From positions 1 to 64,000 of the forward strand of contig SOIM01000037.1 of NCBI GenBank assembly GCA_004377185.1: 64,000 bases of DNA. Reading direction: 5' to 3'. The notes below the pieces were generated by a model. The model searched no databases. It was not told the DNA's origin and was given only the letters and a program-made list of their open reading frames with translations. A program made the position numbers and the translations under genes. Positions 1 through 9,455 of this stretch are shown piece after piece; position 1 is the first letter of the stretch; each line of letters opens with the position of its first letter. The DNA comes from Methanomassiliicoccales archaeon (GTDB lineage: Archaea > Thermoplasmatota > Thermoplasmata > RBG-16-68-12 > SOIM01).

Positions 1-123
1 AAAATAGTTCATGGTAGAGCAACATAGCTAGCCACAGAATTTTGGGATGACGCTGCAGTTGGCGGGATTTGTGTCAAAACCAAATGGAGCGTTCACTTCT
101 TAGCAACAGAATCACTCTTCAAT

Positions 124-516
124 CTAGAAGATGCCCACCAGGATTCCGATATCTGGGAAGAGTGCCTTCGCAATGAAGTTGATGATGTAGATGGCCACAA
201 CGGTTATTATGGCAATCAGGATGGATTCCACTATCTCATCTCCAAGGCTGGTTTCGGAGACGATTACGAACCTTATGATTAATACCAGTAGAAAGAAGGC
301 TATTATTACGCCCACCAGCCCGAGGTGAAACTGGCTTTCGAGCATTCCCTCGAAGAGCGGGACCAAGACCACCGCCAGAAACGCGGTTGCGAAAAGCCTG
401 AGGAGGTAGGAAGCAGTGATGACCTCTTCCTTGCAGACCAGCCTGGTCGCGATGTAGAGGACTATCATCACTATGAGGATCTCAATGAAGAAGAAAGCCC
501 AGTTCATAAGCTCCAT
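124..516 (-). CDS. Small multi-pass membrane protein, unknown function
   Basis: ORF with several hydrophobic helices; likely start at MELMNWAFF rather than the longer ORF start. Confidence 0.5.
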   Translation of the reverse strand: MELMNWAFFFIEILIVMIVLYIATRLVCKEEVITASYLLRLFATAFLAVVLVPLFEGMLESQFHLGLVGVIIAFFLLVLIIRFVIVSETSLGDEIVESILIAIITVVAIYIINFIAKALFPDIGILVGIF

Positions 517-599
517 GGTTGCATGTATGAGAAGAATATCCTTAAAACTAACGTTTCGGCAGGCAAACATTATTGGGGGCATCTGACGATACACTGTAC

Positions 600-1604
600 A
601 TGATTATCTATCATCCGAAGTACCTGGAACACATGCAGGATCCCTATCATCCTGAGTCTCCTCAAAGGTTGGATGCCATTCTGAAGAAGCTGGAAAGCAG
701 CGAACTGATGGGCGGTTGTCTCGTCCCTGAAGCGGCCACCAAAGAGGATATCCTCAGCGTTCATACTCCAGAGTATGTGGATTACGTCCAGAACTCCGGG
801 GAAGGGGTCATAGATTCCGATACTACTCTGCATACCGAGACGTACGAGATTGCTGTCCTGTCCGCTGGAGGAGGGTTACTGGCGGCGCGGAAGTCCGTGG
901 AGGAGAAGAAGCCCTACTTCGCCTTGATAAGGCCTCCGGGTCATCACGCGACCCCTGGTAGCGGAGGAGGGTTCTGCTATTTCAACAACATAGCCATTGC
1001 CGCGAAGGAGCTTCTCAAAGAGATGGAGAGGATCGCGATCATCGATTTTGACGGTCACCACGGGAACGGGTCCAGCGACATCTTCCAGAACAGCAAGGAG
1101 GTCGTGTACATGTCCACCCATCAGTGGGGGATATATCCCGGAACTGGTCCTGCCAACTTCGTGGGTGAGGGCGATGGAGAGGGACACATCATCAATGTTC
1201 CATTTCCAGGTGGGTCGGGGGACTTCTCCTTCTACAAGGCCTTTGACGAACTCTTCCGACCCGTCCTGAACCAGTTCAAGCCCGAGATGATCTTGGTGAG
1301 CTTTGGAGGGGATGCCCATTACAAGGATCCGCTCACGGGTCTGGCTCTGTCATCTTTCGGATACATGGATTTCATGAAGAAGATCTTCGATGCTGCCAAG
1401 GAACTGTGTGAGGGAAGACTGGCGGTGTATTTGGAAGGAGGATACCATCTCCAGGCGCAGGCCGAGGTCGTTGCGGGATCTATTGCCGTTTTCCAGGGCA
1501 AGGAACTTCACATGCAGTTCACGGACATATCAGATCAACTTGGCAGGGGAAAAGATGCCGTGGAAGAAGCAAAAGAAGTGCACAGTTCCTACTGGAAGTT
1601 ATGA
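600..1604 (+). CDS. Histone deacetylase / acetylpolyamine amidohydrolase family protein
   Basis: RPPGHHA, FCYFNNIAIAA, DFDGHHGNG, STHQWGIYPGTG, LEGGY motifs of the class II HDAC fold. Confidence 0.93.
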   Translation: MIIYHPKYLEHMQDPYHPESPQRLDAILKKLESSELMGGCLVPEAATKEDILSVHTPEYVDYVQNSGEGVIDSDTTLHTETYEIAVLSAGGGLLAARKSVEEKKPYFALIRPPGHHATPGSGGGFCYFNNIAIAAKELLKEMERIAIIDFDGHHGNGSSDIFQNSKEVVYMSTHQWGIYPGTGPANFVGEGDGEGHIINVPFPGGSGDFSFYKAFDELFRPVLNQFKPEMILVSFGGDAHYKDPLTGLALSSFGYMDFMKKIFDAAKELCEGRLAVYLEGGYHLQAQAEVVAGSIAVFQGKELHMQFTDISDQLGRGKDAVEEAKEVHSSYWKL

Positions 1605-2738
1605 CCTTTTCCTGCGCTTTCTCTTGTCCAGTCGCCTCTCCTTCTCTCTCTTGACGTTCCTCTCCAATTGGTCCAGCATTTCTTCCAAGGCGCTGAAGAG
1701 ATCCCAATCGTGACTTCTCGCGTAGTACATTTCGTTCTCAGTGGTCATCCTGGCCCGGATGGAGTGTTTGAAACTGTCTCCCTTGGTGTGGTACTTGGTC
1801 ATGTGTACGTTGAACACTTTGGGAGTTACGATCTTGCCGATCCTCCTGAGGGTCTTGCCCATCATCTCGTACATGGCATCGTAGACCTCTGGTCCCTCTT
1901 CCAGTCCGGATATCTGGACGTAGACCTCATCACCTTTTCTGAACCTCACCAACAGTTCCACCAGGTCTATCTGCGTGACAATGCCAACGGGGATATCCTT
2001 CTCCACGACGGCGATGTTGGAGACGTCGTGCTTTGCCATGAGTTTGATGACCTTGGAAATACTGGCGTCCTTAGTCACCGAGATCGGTGGAGACGACATT
2101 ATGCTCTTTACTTCCACATCAAGTGGACCAGTCTCCAGGCCTGCATCCTCGCCTCTCTTGACGGGTTGAATCACCAAGGGAGCGATGTCCTTCAGGCCCA
2201 CCACACCTACCAGGTGTTCAAACTCATCGATGACCGGGATGGACCTTGCCTCCAATTCCTGTATCAGGTGTCTCGCTCTTGAGACCATGTCATTTTCGTA
2301 CACGCACTGGACCGAGTGTGACATTACAGAATCCGTGGCCAACTCCGCAAGTTCCTCAAACTTCAGAATGGACCTGACCAGATCGGTCCTGGAAACCACC
2401 CCAATGAGCTTCTCTTTCTTCTTCACGGGAAGGGCCCGGACTCCTGTGGAAAGTACCGTCTCGGCGATCTGGGGCAAGGTGGTCTGGTCCTCAACATGTG
2501 TAACATGGGTCAGAACATGCTCAACCTTTGTGCTCGGTGGCAGTCCCCGCCTTCTGATCAAGAAATCGTAACTGACAAGCCCAAGGAACTCTCCGTCTCG
2601 GACGACCAAGACCTCGTGGACATCTTTTCTCTTCATCCTGCCTATGACTACCGAGAGAGTCTCATCGGGGGACGCAATGACTGGCTTGGCTGTCATCAGG
2701 TCTATGGCCTTGACCTTTTCGATATCCTTGAGTTCCAT
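1599..2738 (-). CDS. Four-CBS-domain protein with C-terminal HPF/S30AE-like ribosome-associated domain
   Basis: Four CBS repeats (DLMTAKPVIAS..., VLTHVTHVEDQ..., SVMSHSVQCV..., SIMSSPPISV...) followed by a basic C-terminal region resembling hibernation factors; start placed at MELKDIEK. Confidence 0.8.
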   Translation of the reverse strand: MELKDIEKVKAIDLMTAKPVIASPDETLSVVIGRMKRKDVHEVLVVRDGEFLGLVSYDFLIRRRGLPPSTKVEHVLTHVTHVEDQTTLPQIAETVLSTGVRALPVKKKEKLIGVVSRTDLVRSILKFEELAELATDSVMSHSVQCVYENDMVSRARHLIQELEARSIPVIDEFEHLVGVVGLKDIAPLVIQPVKRGEDAGLETGPLDVEVKSIMSSPPISVTKDASISKVIKLMAKHDVSNIAVVEKDIPVGIVTQIDLVELLVRFRKGDEVYVQISGLEEGPEVYDAMYEMMGKTLRRIGKIVTPKVFNVHMTKYHTKGDSFKHSIRARMTTENEMYYARSHDWDLFSALEEMLDQLERNVKREKERRLDKRKRRKRS

Positions 2739-2866
2739 TGTATCACTAGTCGTTCGTGTAATGGAAGTTCGATATTTAACCTTTCCAATGGTGGAAAATA
2801 CGCTCCGGCTCGTGGCATTAATCAACCACCGCAAACCTTTTTATGAACTAGACAGGTTTCCAAATC

Positions 2867-3142
2867 GTGAAGGTAAGAGCCCACGCTATTTTCAGAGGAC
2901 GGGTCCAAGGTGTCTTTTTCAGGGCCAATACCGAAAGGAAGGCAAGGGAGCTGGGTCTCGTTGGATGGGTAAGGAATCTCGCGGACGGAACTGTGGAAGC
3001 CGTCTTCGAGGGCAACAAGGAAGGTGTTTCCGAAGCAATAGAATGGTGCCGGGAGAACCAACCCTACGCAAAAGTATCCAGTGTTGATGTGGCGTGGGAC
3101 GACCCGACTGGCCAACACACAAGCTTCGAAGTGAGAAGATAG
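2867..3142 (+). CDS. acyP: Acylphosphatase
   Basis: GRVQGVFFRANTERKARELGLVGWVRNLADGTVEAVFEG; GTG start. Confidence 0.95.
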   Translation: MKVRAHAIFRGRVQGVFFRANTERKARELGLVGWVRNLADGTVEAVFEGNKEGVSEAIEWCRENQPYAKVSSVDVAWDDPTGQHTSFEVRR

Positions 3143-3143
3143 C

Positions 3144-3977
3144 CTAGTCTATGGAGATCTGGTAAATCTCTTCGGGATGGGTCTTGTGAACTGCGAGGAC
3201 ATCCTCCTCCGTGAAAAGTCCGTCCCTCAGCATGGCCATTGTCGTTCTGGGAACGGTTGCTGGACCCAGGACCGCACCCGGTCTTCTCGGATCGTCTATG
3301 TAGTCCGTTTCCATCAGGAACCGATTGCCTTGGGATATTGCTGACCGTATGTTCTGCTTGCTGGCCAGTACGCTTGGGAACAGTCCGTGATTCTTGTCCA
3401 AGTCCACGATGGGCGGGCAGAAATGTTTCACAACCCTTTCCCGTGAGAGACCGACAGAGTCAGCCATTTCAGCCAGTTCCTTGAACGTACCCAGGGTCGC
3501 GGATTCGGTGTGAAGGACCACCGGACAATCAGTGTCTTTTGCGAGCTCCATGCCGTATTTGAGAATCTCATTTGAAACCTGCATTATCTCCTCGGAAACG
3601 GGGAAGTGCGGTCTCCCTATCTCACCCACAGCTATGGCCAGACCCTTCTCAACAAACCCTGCCGCCAAGTCCATTCCTTTCATCATGATCTCCTTTGCAG
3701 GCCCGATGGGAATCCTTTCAACCATGTGTACGAGGTCGACTGGGTACGGACCGACAGTGACGAAGACCTTTGCATCCGTTTCCTTCCTGACCTTCTCAGC
3801 CATATCCACCGTTCTCTGAAAAGCCTCTTGATAGCTCTTCTCTCCTGTGATGGGGATGTCTCGGTAAGGAATGTGTGCAAGAACCAGGTGGGTGCCCCCC
3901 GCTCTGCAGAATTTCTTGACGGCTTGGACGTTCTCTCCGTCCGGGCGGAGATGCATGTGGTTGTCTAGAATGAACAT
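3144..3977 (-). CDS. TatD-related metal-dependent hydrolase
   Basis: DNHMHLRP N-terminus, VVLHTES, VKHFCPP, METDYIDDPRRPGAVLGP. Confidence 0.85.
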   Translation of the reverse strand: MFILDNHMHLRPDGENVQAVKKFCRAGGTHLVLAHIPYRDIPITGEKSYQEAFQRTVDMAEKVRKETDAKVFVTVGPYPVDLVHMVERIPIGPAKEIMMKGMDLAAGFVEKGLAIAVGEIGRPHFPVSEEIMQVSNEILKYGMELAKDTDCPVVLHTESATLGTFKELAEMADSVGLSRERVVKHFCPPIVDLDKNHGLFPSVLASKQNIRSAISQGNRFLMETDYIDDPRRPGAVLGPATVPRTTMAMLRDGLFTEEDVLAVHKTHPEEIYQISID

Positions 3978-4019
3978 ATCAATCGAAAATGGTCTTTCGA
4001 GTATATATAGGTCGGAACA

Positions 4020-4571
4020 CTAACGACGAAGCAGACCAGCTCGGGTCAGTTCCTCTGTGATTTTCTCGACAGCCCTCTCTACGTCCTCTGGCTTCTTTGC
4101 GCCGGTGCAGACCAACTTCCCTGAGCCAAAGAGAAGAACCACCACCTTCGGGTCATCTATCCTGTAGACCAGTCCGGGAAACTGCTCGGGTTCGTACTCC
4201 ACCTTCTCCAGACCCAGGCTGATGGCTATCGCATTCAGGTTTATTCCTGACTCCAGGTCAGAAGAAGCAACTATGTTCTGAACCTCAATCTTAGGTTCCT
4301 TATCTATCTTGATTCCAGCCTTTTCGATCTGCTCTGCAACTTTGCTGATTGCCAGTTTCACTTGCTCCAAGCTTTTTGCTCCTGTGCACACGACCTTTCC
4401 ACTTCGGAAAAGAAGAGTGGCCGTCTTCGGATCTTTCAATCTATAGATCAGGCCGGGAAACTGCTCTGGCTCGTATTCTGCTCCCCCCAAGGCCAGGGCT
4501 ATTGCTTGAAGGTCAAGCTCACTCCCGAGAGAAGTCGAAGCAACAACATTTTCTATCTTTATTTTGGCCAC
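4020..4571 (-). CDS. tbp: TATA-box-binding protein
   Basis: Two direct repeats: IENVVASTSLGSELDLQAIALALGGAEYEPEQFPGLIYRLKDPK.../VQNIVASSDLESGINLNAIAISLG...YEPEQFPGLVYR. Confidence 0.97.
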   Translation of the reverse strand: MAKIKIENVVASTSLGSELDLQAIALALGGAEYEPEQFPGLIYRLKDPKTATLLFRSGKVVCTGAKSLEQVKLAISKVAEQIEKAGIKIDKEPKIEVQNIVASSDLESGINLNAIAISLGLEKVEYEPEQFPGLVYRIDDPKVVVLLFGSGKLVCTGAKKPEDVERAVEKITEELTRAGLLRR

Positions 4572-4738
4572 CTCAATACCTCCAACAAAGTGATTTATCG
4601 CCCACTTGGCTCAGAGTCATTTAAATACCCCTTTAAAAAGATATCGGATTGAATTCTCCGAATCCAGTGTAGTCTGACCGTCTTATTATCGGGAAATGCT
4701 CCCAAACTCTCAAAAAAGCAGGTTGCGAATGCATTATC

Positions 4739-5635
4739 TCACTCCGACCGATTTTCCAACTCTTTGACAATGGCCACCAATGTTGAATTCACTGGTGTGG
4801 GAATCCCTCTCTCTTCCCCAAGCTTGGAGATCGCTCCGCATATCGAGTCTATCTCCGTTCTCTTGCCATTCTCGATGTCTTGCAGCATGCTAGATTTGTT
4901 CCCCGCAGTCAGTCTGGCTACCTCTTTCGTCATGGATATGGCGTCTTCTATGTCGATTTCAATTCCATGCGCATTTGCGACCAAGACTCCTTCCCTGCAG
5001 ACTTCCTCGAGGTCCTGCTCGAGTTTTTCATCTTCCAGAAGAACCCCGTTCTTGCACCTAGCAATGGCCGTGATGGGGTTTATCCCTGCGTTCACGATCA
5101 CCTTCTTCCAGATCTCTTTTCTTATGTCATCCGAGGCCTGTGTTTCTATTCCAGATTCGTTGAACATCTTGACAATATCCGATACTCTATCTTCGGCTCC
5201 AGTGTAGTTCCCCAGAATGGTATCTCCGACTCCCGCGTGATATATCCTCCCCGGTCCTTCAAGGGTGACCCCATGGCTGGTGACACCTCCGATAACCTTG
5301 GACGCGAAACCAGAGATTATCTCCTCATTGCCCAAACCGTTCTGCAAGGTGAGAAAGACTGACTTGTCATAGAAAGCGTCCAGCGCTCTCATCGCTTCTT
5401 CGGTGTTGTAGGACTTCGTAGTTACTATTATGAGCTCGGGGTCTTCACTGCCATCCAGTTCTTCCTTTGTGTGTGGATGCACCACCACCTCCGTCACTCC
5501 TGTTATTCTCAGTCCTGCTTCCCGTACCGCTTTCAAATGTTGCTCCCTGCCCACCAAGGTCACATCATTCTTCTGCGACAGCAGGCCACCCACCAAGCTT
5601 CCCAACGCCCCTGCTCCGAATACGATTACTCTCAC
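4739..5635 (-). CDS. panE: 2-dehydropantoate 2-reductase
   Basis: MRVIVFGAGALGSLVGG Rossmann start, LTLQNGLGNEE, KVIVNAGINPITAI. Confidence 0.93.
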   Translation of the reverse strand: MRVIVFGAGALGSLVGGLLSQKNDVTLVGREQHLKAVREAGLRITGVTEVVVHPHTKEELDGSEDPELIIVTTKSYNTEEAMRALDAFYDKSVFLTLQNGLGNEEIISGFASKVIGGVTSHGVTLEGPGRIYHAGVGDTILGNYTGAEDRVSDIVKMFNESGIETQASDDIRKEIWKKVIVNAGINPITAIARCKNGVLLEDEKLEQDLEEVCREGVLVANAHGIEIDIEDAISMTKEVARLTAGNKSSMLQDIENGKRTEIDSICGAISKLGEERGIPTPVNSTLVAIVKELENRSE

Positions 5636-5679
5636 AGCCAGAAGATTGGGTATGTCATATAAAAAGTTCCTTTTCGGGT

Positions 5680-6612
5680 CTATCCCGTGCGTTTGTTCCT
5701 GAGCTCGGTCGCCATTCTGTGCGCTCTTCTCGTAGGTTCAGGAATCCGATGGAAACAAAGTTTCCTGGACAAATCAAGCGCGCTCTTCATCGAAATCATG
5801 TGTCCAGGGGAAACAAACACGTACCGATCCGATTTGGAGGACTTGAGAGCCATTCCCAGGACACAACCCTCATGGATGATACTGGAAAAATCGCCTATCT
5901 TCTTCGGGGTCTTCCCCAACTTGCCCAATAGAAGTCTCTTTGTCACGCCGATCGTGGGTACATTGAGCTCCAGGCCAGCGTGGGACGCAATCCCTATCCT
6001 CCTCGGATGCAGAATACCGTTCCCGTCAATCATCAGTACGTCCGGTTTTGTCTTAAGTCTCTTGAATATCTTCTTTATCATGGGGAGCTCTCTGTAAGAG
6101 AGGTATGTGCTCACATAGGGGAAGGTCACCTTCCCGCTCAACCTCCTCTCCTCCACGAGCTTCATTTTCTCAACATCTAGAATCACGCAAGCAGCAAAAG
6201 CAGAGTCACCCTTGTAGGCAACGTCTATTCCACCGACCGTCCTGACCCTCTTGAAACCATCCTCCAAAGACACCTTGGAAGCAAGCTCCTCCTGCTTTTC
6301 TCTCAACTTCGCCAGGATGCGTTCTGATTTGAAGTCCTTGAATAGGTGATCCTTGAGATTCCTCACCTTTCTGTTCTCTACCGGCACACCTTCCTCTTTC
6401 AGCATCTGGAGGTATCTGGACAATGCGGCCTCGCCTCTCGAAGTGACAACGCGATGTATGGGTAGCCCTCCGTCCCATTCTTCTTGGAGAAGGCTGTAGA
6501 TGGTTCTTGAGGCGACCACATCGCCTATCGCCCTCGCGATATCACCGTAGGTTGAGACCATCCCCTCCGGGATTTGTTCCACCATAGCGGAAAGCTCTTT
6601 CCTGAATCTCAC
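5680..6612 (-). CDS. nfi: Fusion of O6-alkylguanine transferase-like (ATL) domain and endonuclease V
   Basis: N-terminal VEQIPEGMVSTYGDIARAIG...LPIHRVVTSRGE (AGT fold, PCHR replaced by PIHR); C-terminal VGGIDVAYKGD, DVLMIDGNGILHPRRIGIASHAGLELNVPTIGVTK (Endo V). Confidence 0.93.
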   Translation of the reverse strand: MRFRKELSAMVEQIPEGMVSTYGDIARAIGDVVASRTIYSLLQEEWDGGLPIHRVVTSRGEAALSRYLQMLKEEGVPVENRKVRNLKDHLFKDFKSERILAKLREKQEELASKVSLEDGFKRVRTVGGIDVAYKGDSAFAACVILDVEKMKLVEERRLSGKVTFPYVSTYLSYRELPMIKKIFKRLKTKPDVLMIDGNGILHPRRIGIASHAGLELNVPTIGVTKRLLLGKLGKTPKKIGDFSSIIHEGCVLGMALKSSKSDRYVFVSPGHMISMKSALDLSRKLCFHRIPEPTRRAHRMATELRNKRTG

Positions 6613-6722
6613 GAGAGAATCAAATGGCTACGAGCACAAAAACTTTTCCAATCGTTTATCAAACCCCAGAATGGGTCAGGTTGAACAGTTTGAAATACCT
6701 ACAACCAATTTCCGCAGGGAAC

Positions 6723-8012
6723 ATGTCAATTCTGCTGAAGAACGGAATCGTAGTCACCCAGAACCCCAAGAGAGAGGTCCTTGAAGGGGACGTCTACGTG
6801 GAGGACGGGAGGATAGTCGAGCTGGGAAAGGTCAGGACGGAGGCGGAACGTGTAGTCGACTGTTCAGGCAAGGTGGTGATTCCCGGTCTCATCAACACAC
6901 ACAACCACGTGGCTAACACCCTGATTCGTGGTTGCGCGGACGATGTTCACCTGCACGAGATGATGGAAAGGAGCTTTGATTTTGACGCAAAGGTCACCCG
7001 TCGGGACGTACAGGTCGGAGCTCTTCTGGGTTGCCTGGAGATGATGAAGTCCGGGACGACAACCTTCCTGGACGCTTTCTATTGGGAGGACGAGGTTGCG
7101 CGGGCCGTTCGGGAAGCGGGGATGAGGGCCTTTCTCGGTTGGGCGGTCCTCGATGAGGAACTCTCCACGCAAAGGGGCGATCCCTTGGACAACTGCGCTT
7201 CCTTCATTGGTAAACACAAGCAGGAGGAACTAATAACCCCGCTGGTCTTTCTGATGGGCGCCTATGTGTGTTCCGAGGAGACCTTCAGCGAAGGCAAGCA
7301 TCTGGCCGAGGATGAGGATGTCCTGCTTCATATGCACCTTTCTGAAACCAGGAAGGAGGTCTATGACCACCAGAAGAAGACCGGCATGAGGCCGATAGAG
7401 TGGTTGGACAAGATAGGTTTCCTTTGTGACAGACTTACGGCCGCACATACCGGATGGGTCACGATCGGTGAAGTGAGAATGCTGGCAAGGAATGGTACCA
7501 AGGTCTCTCACTGTCCCGTTTCGAATATGAAGTTGGCAACTGGAGGTGTTGCGCCTCTGCCGGAGATGTTCGAGAACGATGTTACTGTCACACTGGGTAC
7601 GGACAGCCCCATCTCAAACAACGGTCTGGACATGTTTGAGACCATGAAGTTCTGTGCCCTTCTTCACAAAGCGGACAGATGGGATGCAAGGGTCTTTGAT
7701 GCCCAGAAGGTGTTTGATCTTGCTACCATAGAAGGTGCCAGGGCGTTGAGAATGGAAGACCGGATTGGGTCAATAGAGGAAGGAAAAAGGGCCGACCTCG
7801 CTGTTCTGGATTTCAATGTCCCGAGGACCACACCCTGCGGCAAATCAAGAGTGGTTTCCCATCTCGTCTATTCATGCAACGGCTCTAACACCTCAACCAC
7901 AATAATAGATGGCAAGATAGTTGTGAACGAAGGGAGGTCAGAGCACCTCAAGGAAGATGTGATTCTGGAAAGGGCCAATGAGATAGCTGTGGAACTGTTC
8001 GAGGAGGAATAG
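6723..8012 (+). CDS. Amidohydrolase, SAH/MTA/5'-deoxyadenosine deaminase-like
   Basis: VIPGLINTHNHVANTLIRG, HMHLSET, AAHTGWV, SHCPVSNMKLATG, LGTDSPISNNGLDMFE. Confidence 0.88.
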   Translation: MSILLKNGIVVTQNPKREVLEGDVYVEDGRIVELGKVRTEAERVVDCSGKVVIPGLINTHNHVANTLIRGCADDVHLHEMMERSFDFDAKVTRRDVQVGALLGCLEMMKSGTTTFLDAFYWEDEVARAVREAGMRAFLGWAVLDEELSTQRGDPLDNCASFIGKHKQEELITPLVFLMGAYVCSEETFSEGKHLAEDEDVLLHMHLSETRKEVYDHQKKTGMRPIEWLDKIGFLCDRLTAAHTGWVTIGEVRMLARNGTKVSHCPVSNMKLATGGVAPLPEMFENDVTVTLGTDSPISNNGLDMFETMKFCALLHKADRWDARVFDAQKVFDLATIEGARALRMEDRIGSIEEGKRADLAVLDFNVPRTTPCGKSRVVSHLVYSCNGSNTSTTIIDGKIVVNEGRSEHLKEDVILERANEIAVELFEEE

Positions 8013-8669
8013 ATGAAAGGAAGAATATGCGGAGTGGATGAAGCGGGCAGAGGTCCCGTTCTGGGACCGATGGTGGTATCTGGCGTATGTGTTGATGACG
8101 AATCTCAACTCGCAACGCTCGGCGTACGAGATTCCAAGAAGCTCAGGCCTGTAAGAAGGGAACAACTCGCTCGTGAGATTACATCCATTGCTGAGGTTGA
8201 GACGGTTGTGGTCCCGGCCGAGGAGATCGATCTGCTCCGAATGGAAATGACACTGAACGAGCTCGAAGTCAACATCTTCGGTTCCGTGCTGAGCAAGCTC
8301 AGACCCGAAATCGCATATCTCGATTCGGCCGATGTGAATGCCGAGAGGTTTGGTGTTAACGTTGCAGGCACGCTCGACTTCGAAGTTGAGATAATCTCCA
8401 AGCACGGTGCGGATGACATCTATCCCGTCGTGTCGGCCGCATCCATAATCGCCAAGACTACCAGGGACAGAGAGATTGCGAAGATCGAGAATGAAATCGG
8501 CGAAAGGATAGGAAGCGGATATCCTTCTGACCCCAATACGATTCAGTTCTTGGAAAAGTGGATAAGGGAGAAAGGCAATCTGCCCCCTCACACGAGGAAA
8601 TCATGGAAGACAGCAAAGAGGATTCTGCAAGGAACCAAGGTGAAGAAACTGAACGAGTTCGAGAGGTAG
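8013..8669 (+). CDS. rnhB: Ribonuclease HII
   Basis: MKGRICGVDEAGRGPVLGPMVVSGV, DSKKL, AASIIAKTTRDREI, GSGYPSDPNT. Confidence 0.97.
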   Translation: MKGRICGVDEAGRGPVLGPMVVSGVCVDDESQLATLGVRDSKKLRPVRREQLAREITSIAEVETVVVPAEEIDLLRMEMTLNELEVNIFGSVLSKLRPEIAYLDSADVNAERFGVNVAGTLDFEVEIISKHGADDIYPVVSAASIIAKTTRDREIAKIENEIGERIGSGYPSDPNTIQFLEKWIREKGNLPPHTRKSWKTAKRILQGTKVKKLNEFER

Positions 8670-9007
8670 GTGATGGTTTGGAAGAACTACTGACCGGAGC
8701 GATTGACAAGTTCAACAAGAAGATCGAGAAGGACGAGAAACTGCAGAAAGAATTCGAAGGTCTGACGAGGAAGATATTCATCGAAGTAACGGACGGAAAG
8801 GATTACCATCTCATTCTAGACAATAAAAGGATCACTGATTTTGGTGAGGGCGACATCGAGTCTCCGGACATCACGATAATCTCGGACACAAACACGATAG
8901 TAGGTCTCTTCAGCAAGGAGATTGGACCCATGAAGGCCCTTGCCACGAAGAAGTTGAAGCTCAAAGGATCGTTGCACGACATGCTAAGAATCAGGAAACT
9001 GTTCTAG
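8603..9007 (+). CDS. SCP2 sterol-transfer-like domain protein
   Basis: Pattern ...GKDYHLILDNKRITDFGEGDIESPDITIISDTNTIVGLF...LKLKGSLHDMLRIRKLF; start uncertain, overlaps rnhB 3' end. Confidence 0.7.
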   Translation: MEDSKEDSARNQGEETERVREVGDGLEELLTGAIDKFNKKIEKDEKLQKEFEGLTRKIFIEVTDGKDYHLILDNKRITDFGEGDIESPDITIISDTNTIVGLFSKEIGPMKALATKKLKLKGSLHDMLRIRKLF

Positions 9008-9108
9008 TCCTGCAGATCGCTCATCTTTCGTCAGATTAGGGGTCTTGCCATATAAAACAAACGATATCTTTATATTGAGTCCTCATGATTGGCTTGGTAT
9101 TATCGGAC

Positions 9109-9219
9109 AGCGGGGTGGGGTAGCTAGGAAACCTTGGTCGGTGAGTTCCAACCGATGAGGCTTCAAATCCCATCGGGCTCATAACCCGAAGATCCCTGGT
9201 TCAAATCCAGGCCCCGCTA
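9109..9219 (+). tRNA. Initiator tRNA-Met(CAU) with ~36-nt insertion in the D-loop
   Basis: AGCGGGG/CCCCGCT acceptor + A73, UCGGG-CUCAUAA-CCCGA anticodon arm (CAT at 9180-9182), CCTGG-TTCAAAT-CCAGG T-arm; 111 nt instead of ~75; TATA box (ctttatatt ~9067-9075) upstream. Confidence 0.88.
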
Positions 9220-9455
9220 TCATCCATTTTCAGATGTGGCTCCCTCTTGCTACTGTTGCCAGATGATAACAGAAATGCTAAGTGAGTTGTTTCAAACCGG
9301 AAGAAGAGTCCCGATTCTTCATGCTTTTGTGTACCCCCGAACATTATCATAAATTCCTAGAGATAAAAATATCCACATTTTCCAGTCTAGAATACTTTTA
9401 TATACTGAAAATGCCATTCAGTGGCATCCCGTTGGGATGACAGGATGGGATGACC

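Noticed and set aside
8105-8591. Minus-strand ORFs over rnhB
   Set aside because: Antisense to RNase HII with clear motifs; no independent support.
9268-9323. GAAGAA/TTCTTC hairpin between tRNA-iMet and ftsZ as an sRNA
   Set aside because: Weak 6-bp AT-rich stem without a convincing promoter or polyU tract.
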